Shown: piece after piece, positions 25,438 to 33,597 of the stretch
Position numbering within the stretch: the stretch's first letter is position 1
How the letters are laid out: each line of letters begins with the position of its first letter
NCBI RefSeq assembly: GCF_051660745.1
Contig: NZ_JBOFQF010000044.1
Span: 1-64,000, forward strand
Length of the DNA stretch: 64,000 bases
DNA from: Segniliparus sp051660745
GTDB taxonomy: Bacteria > Actinomycetota > Actinomycetes > Mycobacteriales > Mycobacteriaceae
Direction of reading: 5' to 3'
Notes under the pieces: model-generated
Seen by the model: only the letters and a program-made list of their open reading frames with translations
The model's database searches: none
Told to the model about the DNA's origin: nothing
Position numbers and translations under genes: made by a program

Positions 25438-26687
25438 GCGGCGGAAGCGGGGTTCTGGCGCGCGTGGTGGTGGCGGAAGACCAGCCGGAGGCCGATGAAC
25501 CGGACCAACGTGGCGACCAGGTTCGCGACGATGAGCACCATCAGCTCGATGTGATGGCCTGGGTCGCTGCTGGCCAAGGTGTGCAAGGCGTAGAGCGACC
25601 CCGAGGTGAGGCTCCAGCCGATCAGGAAGATGACCAGGCCTTGCAGGTGGTGCAGGCCCGCGCCCGCGCGGCCCCGGACCCCGAAGGTGAACGCCCGGTT
25701 GGCGGCCGTGTTCGCGACGGCGGTGGTCAAGAGGGCCACCAGGTTCGCGACCTGCGCGCCGAACTCGGGGCGCAGCGCCAAGTACAGCAGGGCGAAGGCG
25801 AGGGTGGAGAGGACGCCGATGATGCCGAACCGGACCATCTGGCCCACCAGCCCTCGCTGCACGCCCTGCACCAACGGCTCGCGGCCGACGGCTTTGCGCA
25901 GCTCGGCGATCGGCAGCTCCCCGGTCGCGAGCGCCCGGCCGACCCGCCACACGCCTTTGAGGTCCTCGACGGCGGTGTGGACGATGTCCACCCGGCTGTC
26001 CGGGTCGTCGACCCAGTCCACCGGGACCTCGTGGATCCGCAGGCCCGCGGATTCGGCGATCACCAAAAGCTCGGTGTCGAAGAACCAGCCCTTGTCCTGG
26101 ACCAGCGGGAGCAGCTCGCGGGCGACATCGGCGCGCATCGCTTTGAACCCGCATTGCGCGTCGGAGAAGCTCGCGCCGAGCGTGCTGCGCAGGATCAGGT
26201 TGTAGCAGCGGGAGATGAACTCGCGCTTCGGGCCGCGCACCACCCGTGAGCCTTTGGCGAGGCGCGAGCCGATGGCGACGTCGGAGTGGCCGGAGACCAG
26301 GGGCGCGACGAGCGGGGGGAGCGCCTTGAGGTCGGTGGAGAGGTCCACGTCCATGTAGGACACGACCTGGGCTTCGGACTCGCTCCAGACGGTGTGCAGC
26401 GCGCGGCCCCGGCCTTTGAGGTCGAGATGGCGCACGACCACGTTCTCGTACTGCGCGGCGAGCTGCTGCGCCACTTCCAGCGTGGCGTCGGTGCTCGCGT
26501 TGTCCGCGATGACGATGCGGGCCGGGAACGGCATGTGCTCGTCCAGATAGGCATGCAGGCGGTGCACGCACGTGGGGAGGTCTTTCTCCTCGTTGTACAC
26601 GGGGACCACCACGTCGAGGACGGTGGCCTGAAGCCGCCCTCCAGAGGCTGATCCTTCTTGCGCCGCCAGCACGCCTGTGTTCGTCAT
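25434..26687 (-). CDS. Bifunctional GT2 glycosyltransferase / GtrA-like flippase
   Basis: 417 residues. The first 250 are a GT2 polyprenyl-phosphate sugar transferase: VVPVYNEEKDL, ADNASTDATLEVA, the metal-binding DVDLSTD, and CGFKAMR. From about 285 four helices form a GtrA domain (MVRFGIIGVLSTLAFALLYLAL, VANLVALLTTAVANTAANRAFTFG, LVIFLIGWSLTSGSLYAL, IVANLVATLVRFIGLR). The pairing predicts synthesis of a polyprenyl-phosphate sugar and its flipping across the membrane for the coupled GT39 enzyme. ATG at 26687 with TAGGGT 7 nt upstream; leaderless. Confidence 0.9.
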   Translation of the reverse strand: MTNTGVLAAQEGSASGGRLQATVLDVVVPVYNEEKDLPTCVHRLHAYLDEHMPFPARIVIADNASTDATLEVAQQLAAQYENVVVRHLDLKGRGRALHTVWSESEAQVVSYMDVDLSTDLKALPPLVAPLVSGHSDVAIGSRLAKGSRVVRGPKREFISRCYNLILRSTLGASFSDAQCGFKAMRADVARELLPLVQDKGWFFDTELLVIAESAGLRIHEVPVDWVDDPDSRVDIVHTAVEDLKGVWRVGRALATGELPIAELRKAVGREPLVQGVQRGLVGQMVRFGIIGVLSTLAFALLYLALRPEFGAQVANLVALLTTAVANTAANRAFTFGVRGRAGAGLHHLQGLVIFLIGWSLTSGSLYALHTLASSDPGHHIELMVLIVANLVATLVRFIGLRLVFRHHHARQNPASAA

Positions 26688-26694
26688 GCTTTGG

Positions 26695-26700
26695 ACCCTA
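26695..26700 (-). promoter_or_regulatory. -10 box of leaderless GT2/GtrA promoter
   Basis: TAGGGT on the minus strand, 7 nt before the ATG at 26687. The rest of 26701-26942 shows no supportable gene. Confidence 0.5.
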
Positions 26701-26942
26701 TGCCCCGCGCCTGAGACGAGCTTTAGTCCTGCCTGTCATGTCGCTGTGTCCAATCTGTGCGTCGGCTGTCAACGAGGACGTACGAGTTGAGCTGGCACGA
26801 CGCCCCGTCACGCCGCCCGTCGGCGGCCCGCCCGACCGGGCTTCCGCCTCGACCAATATAGCCTCGAAAAGCCGCTTGCGCCCACGTGACGCCCGACACG
26901 CAATCGTCCGGGCCGTTCGGAATGCCGGGGTTTCTGATCCGT

Positions 26943-26948
26943 TATGAT
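26943..26948 (+). promoter_or_regulatory. -10 box of the lipoprotein promoter
   Basis: TATGAT, close to consensus, 38 nt before the ATG at 26987; unlike its neighbours this transcript would carry a leader with the ribosome binding site GGAGGGAG. Confidence 0.5.
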
Positions 26949-26986
26949 CGAAAATCGGAATTCGCTTCGCCTGGAGGGAGACACGG

Positions 26987-27688
26987 ATGGGCCGTCCGTC
27001 GGCGACGAGCGCCGCCGTCCTCGCCTGTGCCGTCCTCGCCTGCGCGCTGGCGGGCTGCGGCGGCGCAGACCGCCCGGCGCCCTCTGCCACAGTCCGGACG
27101 GCCCCCGCCCAAGCCGCCGACTCCCTGCTGCTCGGCCAGGCCGAGATCAGCGGGATCGTCGGCAAACCGCTCACCGTGCGCGGCGAGTTCCGCAAACCGG
27201 ACGACGAGAACAGCCACAGCAGGCCGGGCTACTGCGAAGCCGTCTCCGGGGCAGGCAGGTCCGCCGCGCTCGGCACGGCGTGGACGGCGTACCACGAGCT
27301 GGCCTTCGACGAGAACGTCACCGAGCAGTCCCAGCGCGAGCATTACGCCAACGGGCTGGGCGTGGACGAGGCGGTCGTCTCGTACCCCGAAGCCGCGAGC
27401 GCCGCCGCCGCGCAGCGCACGGTGGCGGAGGCCGCCCGGCGTTGCGCGGGCCAGACGGTCGTCATCGACTACGACGGCGTGCCCCAGTCGCAGTGGGAGC
27501 TCGCGCTCGTCGGCCTCGACCCGATGTCCACAAGCTGGGAGTCCCGCCAGGTCAATTCGACGTGGACCTGCTCCACCATCAGCAAACGGCGCGAAGCCGT
27601 CCTCGTCCACGTCATGGTGTGCTGGTCCGCGAGCACGCGGGACGCCGCCGCGAAGATCATGGACCGCATTCTCGAAGACCGGGCCTGA
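26987..27688 (+). CDS. Lipoprotein with PknH_C-like sensor domain
   Basis: 233 residues. A lipobox LAGC (residues 21-24) follows a hydrophobic signal, so the mature protein is lipid-anchored at Cys24 on the outer face of the membrane. The exported domain has four cysteines (in PGYCEAV, RRCAGQT, TWTCSTI and VMVCWS), the two-disulphide pattern of the extracellular domain of mycobacterial PknH and related lipoproteins. That domain is thought to bind a ligand but none is established. GGAGGGAG precedes the ATG at 26987. It converges on phoD. Confidence 0.8.
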   Translation: MGRPSATSAAVLACAVLACALAGCGGADRPAPSATVRTAPAQAADSLLLGQAEISGIVGKPLTVRGEFRKPDDENSHSRPGYCEAVSGAGRSAALGTAWTAYHELAFDENVTEQSQREHYANGLGVDEAVVSYPEAASAAAAQRTVAEAARRCAGQTVVIDYDGVPQSQWELALVGLDPMSTSWESRQVNSTWTCSTISKRREAVLVHVMVCWSASTRDAAAKIMDRILEDRA

Positions 27689-27706
27689 CCCTGTTCCCTG
27701 GCGAGA

Positions 27707-29329
27707 TCAGGCTTCGCGAATCCCCGCGCTGCCCGCCTCGACCACGAAACTGCGCAACGTGTTGATCGGCGAGCCGGGGCGCTGCACGTAGTCGAGCGCG
27801 CGGTAATCGGTCTGGAACCGCTCGGCGGTGATCTCGCAGCGCACGTAGCCCCGTTGGTCGTTGAAGAATTTCAAATGCGGATTGTTCCGCATCAGCTTCG
27901 CCTCCGTCTCGGCCACGTCCTGCCCGTCGCCGTTGGAAGAGATCGAGGTGCCGACGAACTCGCTGGCGACGACCGGGGAGGCGGGGTCGTTGAAATCCGG
28001 CCTGAGATCGCCCGCGTAGTTCTTATGCGTGTCCCCGGTGACCACGACGAAATCCCGCACCCCGCGCTCGGCGACGCCGCCGAGGAGTTTCGCGCGCTCC
28101 GCCGGGTAGCCGTCCCAGCAGTCGTTGTTGTAGCCCGTCTTCGGCGGATCGTCCAACTGGATCTGCATGAGCTGCACCTGGTTGAGCGCCACTTTCCACC
28201 TGGCCCCGCTCGACGCGAGCCCGTCGAGGAACCACGCGCGCTCCCGGTCCCCCATCATCGCCCGGTTCGGGGCGGTCCGCTCCGGACAGTCGGTGTCGTA
28301 CTGGTCGCCGCAGGGCTGCGGGTCCCGGTATTGGCGGGTGTCGAGCGCGAAGAACTCCGCGAGCCGCCCGTAGCCGAGCCTGCGGTAGTCCAGCGTGCTC
28401 GCGCCGCGCGGACGCTGCGCCGCCCGCAGCGGCAAGTGCTCGTAGCGCGCTTGGAAGGCGGCGGCGCGTTGCGCCACGAACTGCGCGCGGGGAGTCTTGT
28501 ACCGCCACCCCGAGTGGTCGCCCGCCCAGTCGTCCTCCACCTCGTGGTCGTCGAAGACGACGACCCAGGGGAAGGCCGCGTGCGCCCGCTGGATGGGCTC
28601 GTCGAGCTTGTGGAGCGCGTATTGCGAGCGGTACCGGGGCAGGTCGGTGGGGCGGGTGTTGAACAGCGCGGGCACCTCGGCCTCGCGGAGGTTGTTCTCG
28701 CTGGTGAACGGGATCTCGTAGATATAGTCGCCGAGGTGCGCCACCAGGTCGAGGTCCTCGTCCGCCATGTGCTCGTACGCGGTGTAGTAGCCGTGGTCCC
28801 AGCGCTGGCAGGAGGCGAACGCGAAACGGAGGCTGTCGCGCCTGGCCCCCGGCGCGGGCGCGGTGCGGGTCCGCCCGACCGGCGAGATCGCCGTCCCCGC
28901 CCGGAACCGGTAGTAATAGACCCGATCCGGTTCGAGCCCGCCGACCTCCGGGTGCGCGGAATGCGCGAGCTCCCGCGTGGCCGTCACCGAGCCTTCGCGC
29001 ACGACGCGGCGGAAGCTCTCGTCCGAGGCGACTTGCCACTGCACCGTGGCCGGAGCAGGCCCCATGCCGCCGAAGCCGTCTGCGGCGAGGGGGTCTGGGG
29101 CGAGCCGGGTCCAGAGCACCACCCCGTCGGGCAGCGGGTCGCCGGACGCGACGCCGAGCGCGAAGGGGTCCGCGGCGGGAGCCGCCGAGGACGGGCGGGC
29201 GGAGAGCCGCCCCGTGCCGAGGAGCACGGCGGTCCCGAGGGCTCCGAGCAGCGCGCCGCGCCGCGAGAGGGGGACGGCGCCCCGCTCGGAGCCGTCGGAG
29301 AAGCGCGGGAACGGTTCGGAGCTGCCCAT
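27707..29329 (-). CDS. phoD: PhoD-family alkaline phosphatase/phosphodiesterase, Tat-exported
   Basis: 540 residues. Twin-arginine signal LSRRGALLGALG with R23-R24; PhoD N-terminal beta domain (FALGVASGDPLPDGVVLWTRL); metallophosphatase core with FASCQRWDHGYYTAYEHM, DLVAHLGDYIYE, VVFDDHEVEDDW, NQVQLMQ and VVTGDTHKNYAGDL, which hold the metal ligands. PhoD enzymes release phosphate from phosphodiesters and monoesters, use Fe and Ca, and are usually induced by phosphate starvation; no PHO box was identified. ATG at 29329 with TAGCGT 7 nt upstream. Confidence 0.95.
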   Translation of the reverse strand: MGSSEPFPRFSDGSERGAVPLSRRGALLGALGTAVLLGTGRLSARPSSAAPAADPFALGVASGDPLPDGVVLWTRLAPDPLAADGFGGMGPAPATVQWQVASDESFRRVVREGSVTATRELAHSAHPEVGGLEPDRVYYYRFRAGTAISPVGRTRTAPAPGARRDSLRFAFASCQRWDHGYYTAYEHMADEDLDLVAHLGDYIYEIPFTSENNLREAEVPALFNTRPTDLPRYRSQYALHKLDEPIQRAHAAFPWVVVFDDHEVEDDWAGDHSGWRYKTPRAQFVAQRAAAFQARYEHLPLRAAQRPRGASTLDYRRLGYGRLAEFFALDTRQYRDPQPCGDQYDTDCPERTAPNRAMMGDRERAWFLDGLASSGARWKVALNQVQLMQIQLDDPPKTGYNNDCWDGYPAERAKLLGGVAERGVRDFVVVTGDTHKNYAGDLRPDFNDPASPVVASEFVGTSISSNGDGQDVAETEAKLMRNNPHLKFFNDQRGYVRCEITAERFQTDYRALDYVQRPGSPINTLRSFVVEAGSAGIREA

Positions 29330-29336
29330 GCGGGCC

Positions 29337-29342
29337 ACGCTA
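29337..29342 (-). promoter_or_regulatory. -10 box of leaderless phoD promoter
   Basis: TAGCGT on the minus strand, 7 nt before the ATG at 29329. Confidence 0.5.
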
Positions 29343-29373
29343 TCAAGCAGACCGGCGCCCCGCAGGGCAAGGC

Positions 29374-30372
29374 TCAGCCCGCAGGCGAGACCTGTGTCCG
29401 CGCGTGATGCTTGCGCCCCATCCTGCCTGCGACAACCGTGCAGACCAACAGCTGGATCTGGTGGAACAGCATGAGCGGCAACGAGACGAGGCCGAGCTGG
29501 CCCGGCCCGAACAGCACGCCTGCGATCGGCAGGCCCGCCGCGAGGCTTTTCTTCGAGCCGCAGAAGAGCAGCACCACGCGCTCTTCGTACGACAGCCGCA
29601 GAGCCTTGCCCGCGAGGGCCGTGCAGCCGAGCACGAGGGCGAGCAGCAGGGTGCAGTCGAGGGCGAGGACGGCCATGTCGGCCAGCCGCACGCGCCGCCA
29701 CACGCCTTCGGTCATGCCGAGGCTGAACGCGCTGTAGACCACGAGCAGGATCGATCCTTGGTCCACGAATTTGAGCTGGCGGGCGTGCGCTTTGACCCAT
29801 TCCCCGATCCACCGCCGGGCCGCCTGCCCGGCGAGGAACGGCACGAGGAGCTGCAGCACCACGTCGAGGGCCGAAGCCCAGCTGATGGCCACGTCGTGGG
29901 CGCCGAAGAGCAGCATCACCAACGCCGGGGTCAGAAAGACGCCGAGCAGGCTCGACAGCGAGGCCGCGACCACTGCGGCCGCCACGTCGCCGCCCGCGAT
30001 GGCGCAGAACGCGATCGAGGACTGCACTGTGGAGGGGGTGAGCGTGAGATAGAGGAACCCTTGGCGCAGCGCATGGGGCAGGGCCGCGTCGGGAAGCAGC
30101 TGGGAGCACAGGCCCAGCGCGGGGAAGAGGACGAAGGTGAAGACGAGGACCGCGAGGTGCAGCTTCCAGTTCTTCAGCCCGGCCCAGGCCTGCGCCGGGG
30201 ACAAGCGGGCCCCGTAGAGGAAGAAAAGCAGGGCGATGGCGACTTTGGTCGCCTGCTCCAGGACGTCGGCGGCAAGCCCCGAGGCGGGGAGCACGCTCGC
30301 GAGGACGACGACGGCGAGGATCGCGATGACGAAGTTGTCCAGGGGGATCCATCGGCGCAGACGTGAAGACAC
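29374..30372 (-). CDS. YfeH/SBF-like bile acid:sodium symporter family protein
   Basis: 332 residues, the same length as E. coli YfeH, with about ten helices. Family segments: FFLYGARLSPAQAW, LYLTLTPSTVQSSIAFCAIAGGDVAAAVV, SLGMTEGVW and LLFCGSKKSLAAGLPIAGVLF. SBF-like members are secondary transporters of organic anions; the ligand of this branch is unknown. GTG at 30372 is the start, chosen for length; the ribosome binding site is weak (AGAAG). Confidence 0.85.
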   Translation of the reverse strand: MSSRLRRWIPLDNFVIAILAVVVLASVLPASGLAADVLEQATKVAIALLFFLYGARLSPAQAWAGLKNWKLHLAVLVFTFVLFPALGLCSQLLPDAALPHALRQGFLYLTLTPSTVQSSIAFCAIAGGDVAAAVVAASLSSLLGVFLTPALVMLLFGAHDVAISWASALDVVLQLLVPFLAGQAARRWIGEWVKAHARQLKFVDQGSILLVVYSAFSLGMTEGVWRRVRLADMAVLALDCTLLLALVLGCTALAGKALRLSYEERVVLLFCGSKKSLAAGLPIAGVLFGPGQLGLVSLPLMLFHQIQLLVCTVVAGRMGRKHHARTQVSPAG

Positions 30373-30455
30373 GCTTCTAGATGTACCCGATGCGGCGGGG
30401 TTGCGCGAGTCCCTCAAGACCTGCCAGGCCCTTGGGCCATCGCCGTGCCGATCCG

Positions 30456-31052
30456 CTAGGAAGCCTTCGGCCCGAGTTCGGTCGTGCTGCCCGGCAGCAT
30501 CCGCCGCAACAGCCCGTTGCGCAATCCGACCGTGTGGAAGAGCACCGCGCCGATGTGCGCGGTGACGAGCAGCAGGAGCAGCCAAGCCGCTTTGGCGTGG
30601 AGGCCGTGGAGCTGCAGGTACAGGCCGGGGTCCGCCGGGACGATCTGCGGCAGCCGGACCGCTCCGAAGAGGAACTCCGCGTCCCCCGCGCTGTTGACGG
30701 TCGCCCAGCCAAGGAGCGGCTCCACGACGAAAAGGACGTACATCGCCACGTCGGCGGCAGACGCGAGCGCCCGCTCCCAACGCGGGACGCCCGCGATCTG
30801 CGGCGGGGCGCGGTGAAGGATCCGGTGCGGGATCCGGATCGCCGCCAGCGCCAGCACGACGAGGCCGACCAGCTTGTGCCAGGCCAGCACCTGGTGGTAG
30901 CCGCCGAGACTCCAGGAAAGCAGGGCCCCGAGGACCAACGCTGCATAGATGGCCGCCGCCATCGACCAATGCAGCAGCTGCGAGAGGAGCCCGTACCGAG
31001 TGCGCGCGGGCAGCGGGAGCTCCGCCGCAGCCGTCAGCTCCGCCGCCGTCAC
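30456..31052 (-). CDS. Cytochrome b561-family membrane protein
   Basis: 198 residues, four helices with the haem-ligand histidines of bacterial cytochrome b561: LLSQLLHWSMAAA, VLAWHKLVGLVVLALAAIR, the segment after LYLQLHGLHAKAAWLLLLLVTAHIGAVLFH. It should pass electrons from the quinone pool across the membrane. GTG at 31052 overlaps the stop of the catalase-related gene as GTGA. This gene pair recurs in proteobacteria and actinobacteria, where the cytochrome is thought to feed the exported peroxidase. Confidence 0.88.
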   Translation of the reverse strand: MTAAELTAAAELPLPARTRYGLLSQLLHWSMAAAIYAALVLGALLSWSLGGYHQVLAWHKLVGLVVLALAAIRIPHRILHRAPPQIAGVPRWERALASAADVAMYVLFVVEPLLGWATVNSAGDAEFLFGAVRLPQIVPADPGLYLQLHGLHAKAAWLLLLLVTAHIGAVLFHTVGLRNGLLRRMLPGSTTELGPKAS

Positions 31053-32080
31053 GCGCCCGCCTCCGGGCCCGGCGCGGTCCCGGCGCGGCGGCGGTACGAG
31101 ACCCCGTACACCGCCGAACGCGCGGAGGGGATCGGATCGTCGGAGAGGCCGATCCCTCGTGGCAGCACGGTCGGGTCGAAGTTCACGCCCCGCGCGGCGC
31201 TGGAGCGCGCCGTCGCGATTTCGGCGAGCACGACGGTCCCCACGTCGAGCTCGCGCCTGCCCGAGGGCCAGGCCCGGGTGGAGTCGTGGGTCGGGTCGCC
31301 CGGCTCGCCGAGCACCAGGACCAGCCGCCAACGCGCCGGGCCGCTCCTGATCCGTTGGAGCAGCTGCTCGAAGAGGGCGTTCGGGCCCTCCCCCGCCTGC
31401 GGGGCCGCCGCCTCCTCGGGGACGAGTTTCCAGCGCACCGGGGTGCTGCTCCCCCGCCCGTCGTCGCACACGTACGCGGAGAGCCCGTTATAGGTCGCGG
31501 TCAGAAAACTCGGAGCCTGCGGCGCGGCTTTGATGGCCGCAAGCGCGCTGGCGCTCTCCGGATGGGCGGCCAAGAAACGCTGTAGAAGCGCCGGGTCGGG
31601 CTTGCCGGTGGCGGGATCGGGCGTATTCGCCAAGGTGTACTCGTAGAACGCCTCGGGAGTCGCGACGTGGAAGACCGGCGCGCTCACCATGGCGGTGCGC
31701 CACTGCTCCCCCTCGGGGAGCGAGAACTGCAGCGCCAGGCCTTTTGCCGCCGCCGCCGAGTCCGCGACGTGCGGGTTCTGCCCTGGCAACGAGAACCGTC
31801 CGAGCAGCTCGTACTCCCCTTTGCGGAACACCGAGGCCTGCGACACCGCCTCGCCCGCGCCGTTGCTCTCGAACCTGCCGTAGACCCCGACGCCCTTCGC
31901 GTGGTTGCTCCGGTAGCCGGGGAACTTCCCGCCAAGCGACTGCAACGCCTGGACGATCTTGCCCGCGCTCAGCCGCTGCGGGCCGAGCTTGCCCTGCAGG
32001 ACGGAGAAGCCGCCGATATTGAGCGCGCCGAATCCGCCCGCCACGAGAAGGCCGAGAAAAACGCGCCGCGTTGCCGTCAC
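31049..32080 (-). CDS. Catalase-related peroxidase, exported
   Basis: 343-residue minimal catalase-fold haem peroxidase (SrpA type). TRRVFLGLLVAGG at the N-terminus is a probable Tat signal or anchor. The distal His is in YRSNHAKGVGVYGRF, and the haem-binding end NFDPTVLPRGIGLSDDPIPSARSAVYGVSYRRR contains the proximal Tyr. These short forms lack the C-terminal flavodoxin-like region and often reduce peroxides with an external electron donor, which fits the coupled cytochrome b561 gene. GTG at 32080 with TAAGAT 6 nt upstream. Confidence 0.9.
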   Translation of the reverse strand: MTATRRVFLGLLVAGGFGALNIGGFSVLQGKLGPQRLSAGKIVQALQSLGGKFPGYRSNHAKGVGVYGRFESNGAGEAVSQASVFRKGEYELLGRFSLPGQNPHVADSAAAAKGLALQFSLPEGEQWRTAMVSAPVFHVATPEAFYEYTLANTPDPATGKPDPALLQRFLAAHPESASALAAIKAAPQAPSFLTATYNGLSAYVCDDGRGSSTPVRWKLVPEEAAAPQAGEGPNALFEQLLQRIRSGPARWRLVLVLGEPGDPTHDSTRAWPSGRRELDVGTVVLAEIATARSSAARGVNFDPTVLPRGIGLSDDPIPSARSAVYGVSYRRRAGTAPGPEAGA

Positions 32081-32086
32081 CGCCGA

Positions 32087-32092
32087 ATCTTA
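32087..32092 (-). promoter_or_regulatory. -10 box of leaderless catalase-related gene promoter
   Basis: TAAGAT on the minus strand, 6 nt before the GTG at 32080; it overlaps the dinB stop codon. Confidence 0.5.
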
Positions 32093-33526
32093 ACCCGGCT
32101 CGCCGACGCTGTCCGGCAACACTAGCCCGCCGAGACTGCCCATTGGATCTGCGGGCAACAACACGGGGTCGCCCACCGGGAAGGACTTCACCGGCCCCGG
32201 CCTGGTCGTCGCGGTCTCGAAGCGAACGGTGGCCACGCCCACCCCGACCCCCTGCACCCAGCCATGGCCGAGTTCGGGGTGGAACACGTCCTGCCCCGGC
32301 CGAGGCCCTGGCGCCGCGACGAGCGCTCCGGCAGGCGCGTCCTCGCCCGCGTCCCAGGACTCCTCCTCCGGTCCGCCCTCCCCGTGCTCGCCAGAAAAAC
32401 CGTGCTCGCCAGAAAAACCGTGCTCGCCAGAAAAACCGTGCTCGCTAGAAAAGAAGAGCGCCAGCTGCTCCTCCTCGGTCAGGCTCCCGAACCCGACGCC
32501 GAGCAGCCGGATCGAGCCGATGCCCGAGGGATCGGGCGACAGCGAGAGCGCCATGCCGACCAGCGCCTGCTTGTCGAGGGTGCCCTGCGGCAGGGTCGCG
32601 GAGCGGGTCATCGTGCGCCAATCGCCGGTGCGGATCTTCACCGTCACCCGCCGCGCCGCCTTGCCCGAGGCCACGAGCCTCGTGATCGCCCGCTCGGCGA
32701 GCAACTGCACCTCGCGGCGCACCGCCGACTCGGCAACGAGGTCCGTCTCGTACGTCGTCTCCACGCTGATCTGTTTGGCCGGAGCCCGCGGGGCGACGTG
32801 GCGGTGGTCGATCCCCTGGGAGAGCTGCCACAGGCCGTGCCCGATGGTCCAGGTCAGCTCGGCCCGCTCGAACACCGCCCTGGCCGAGTCCATCGAGAGC
32901 TCGGCCAGCTCGCCGATCCGGGTGACGCCCTGCTCGGCGAGTTTGCCGCGCAGCACCCGCCCGACGCCCCACAGCTTGCCGACCGGCAGCTCGGCGAGAA
33001 ACGCGCGCTCCTCCCCTGCGGCGACCACAAGTTGGCCTGCGGGCTTCGCGAGGCCGGACGCGATTTTCGCGAGCTGTTTGCCCGATCCTGCCCCGACAGA
33101 CAAGGTCAGGCCCGTCTGCTCGAGCACAGCCGCCCGCAACGCCGCGCAGAACTCGACGACGTCGGCCTGCGCCGCCCCGGCCAGCGACTCCGGCTCGCCG
33201 AACGCCTCGTCGAAGGAGAGCTGCTCCACGACCGGCAAGAATCGTTCCACCGCCGCGAACACCGCCTCGGAGAACTGCCGGTACAGGCCGAACCTCGGCG
33301 GCAAGACCACCGCCCGCGCGCCGATCAGACGCTTCGCCTCGCCCATCGGCATCGCCGAGCGGGCGCCGAACTCCCTCGCCTCGTAGCTCGCGCCCGCGAC
33401 GACCCCTCGGGTCCCGACCCCGCCGACGAGCACCGGCCTGCCGCGCAGCGTCGGGCGGGTCAACTGCTCGACCGAGGTGAAGAACGCGTCGAGGTCGACG
33501 TGCAGCACCCACCGCGCTCGACTCAT
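32090..33526 (-). CDS. dinB: DNA polymerase IV (DinX type) with clamp-binding motif
   Basis: 478-residue Y-family translesion polymerase. Catalytic acidic residues: D11 in HVDLDAFF and D106-E107 in LSFDEAF; the fingers, helix-hairpin-helix thumb (VGKLWGVGRVLRGKLAEQGV) and little-finger domain follow. Q354-L-A-L-F358 is a canonical sliding-clamp motif. Next come three to four EHGFSG repeats and then a C-terminal tudor-like domain (DVFHPELGHGWVQG), also present in M. tuberculosis DinX. ATG at 33526 with TATCCT 6 nt upstream; divergent from the methyltransferase. dinX adjoins ileS in M. tuberculosis; here two genes intervene. Confidence 0.95.
   Translation of the reverse strand: MSRARWVLHVDLDAFFTSVEQLTRPTLRGRPVLVGGVGTRGVVAGASYEAREFGARSAMPMGEAKRLIGARAVVLPPRFGLYRQFSEAVFAAVERFLPVVEQLSFDEAFGEPESLAGAAQADVVEFCAALRAAVLEQTGLTLSVGAGSGKQLAKIASGLAKPAGQLVVAAGEERAFLAELPVGKLWGVGRVLRGKLAEQGVTRIGELAELSMDSARAVFERAELTWTIGHGLWQLSQGIDHRHVAPRAPAKQISVETTYETDLVAESAVRREVQLLAERAITRLVASGKAARRVTVKIRTGDWRTMTRSATLPQGTLDKQALVGMALSLSPDPSGIGSIRLLGVGFGSLTEEEQLALFFSSEHGFSGEHGFSGEHGFSGEHGEGGPEEESWDAGEDAPAGALVAAPGPRPGQDVFHPELGHGWVQGVGVGVATVRFETATTRPGPVKSFPVGDPVLLPADPMGSLGGLVLPDSVGEPG
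32383..32454 (-). repeat. 18-bp tandem repeats in dinB
   Basis: Three perfect copies (32383-32400, 32401-32418, 32419-32436) and one degenerate copy (32437-32454), each 18 bp and coding for EHGFSG in the linker after the clamp motif. The A-run in each unit is prone to slippage. Confidence 0.85.
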
Positions 33527-33532
33527 ACGACG

Positions 33533-33538
33533 AGGATA
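33533..33538 (-). promoter_or_regulatory. -10 box of leaderless dinB promoter
   Basis: TATCCT on the minus strand, 6 nt before the ATG at 33526. No LexA (SOS) box is recognisable between dinB and the methyltransferase gene. Confidence 0.5.
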
Positions 33539-33585
33539 AATGCGAGGTCTGACATCTTTTGCGCGCATCGGGGACCGCGCCCCGC

Positions 33586-33591
33586 TACACT
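33586..33591 (+). promoter_or_regulatory. -10 box of leaderless methyltransferase promoter
   Basis: TACACT, 6 nt before the ATG at 33598. Confidence 0.5.
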
Positions 33592-33597
33592 GCGAAT

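Noticed and set aside
26738..26947. 69-codon ORF starting MSLCPICASAVNEDV between the GT2 and lipoprotein genes
   Set aside because: It runs through the promoter of the lipoprotein gene, has no ribosome binding site and resembles nothing known.
32383..32454. Short regular repeats in dinB considered as a CRISPR array
   Set aside because: Units are directly abutting with no spacers and are translated as EHGFSG.
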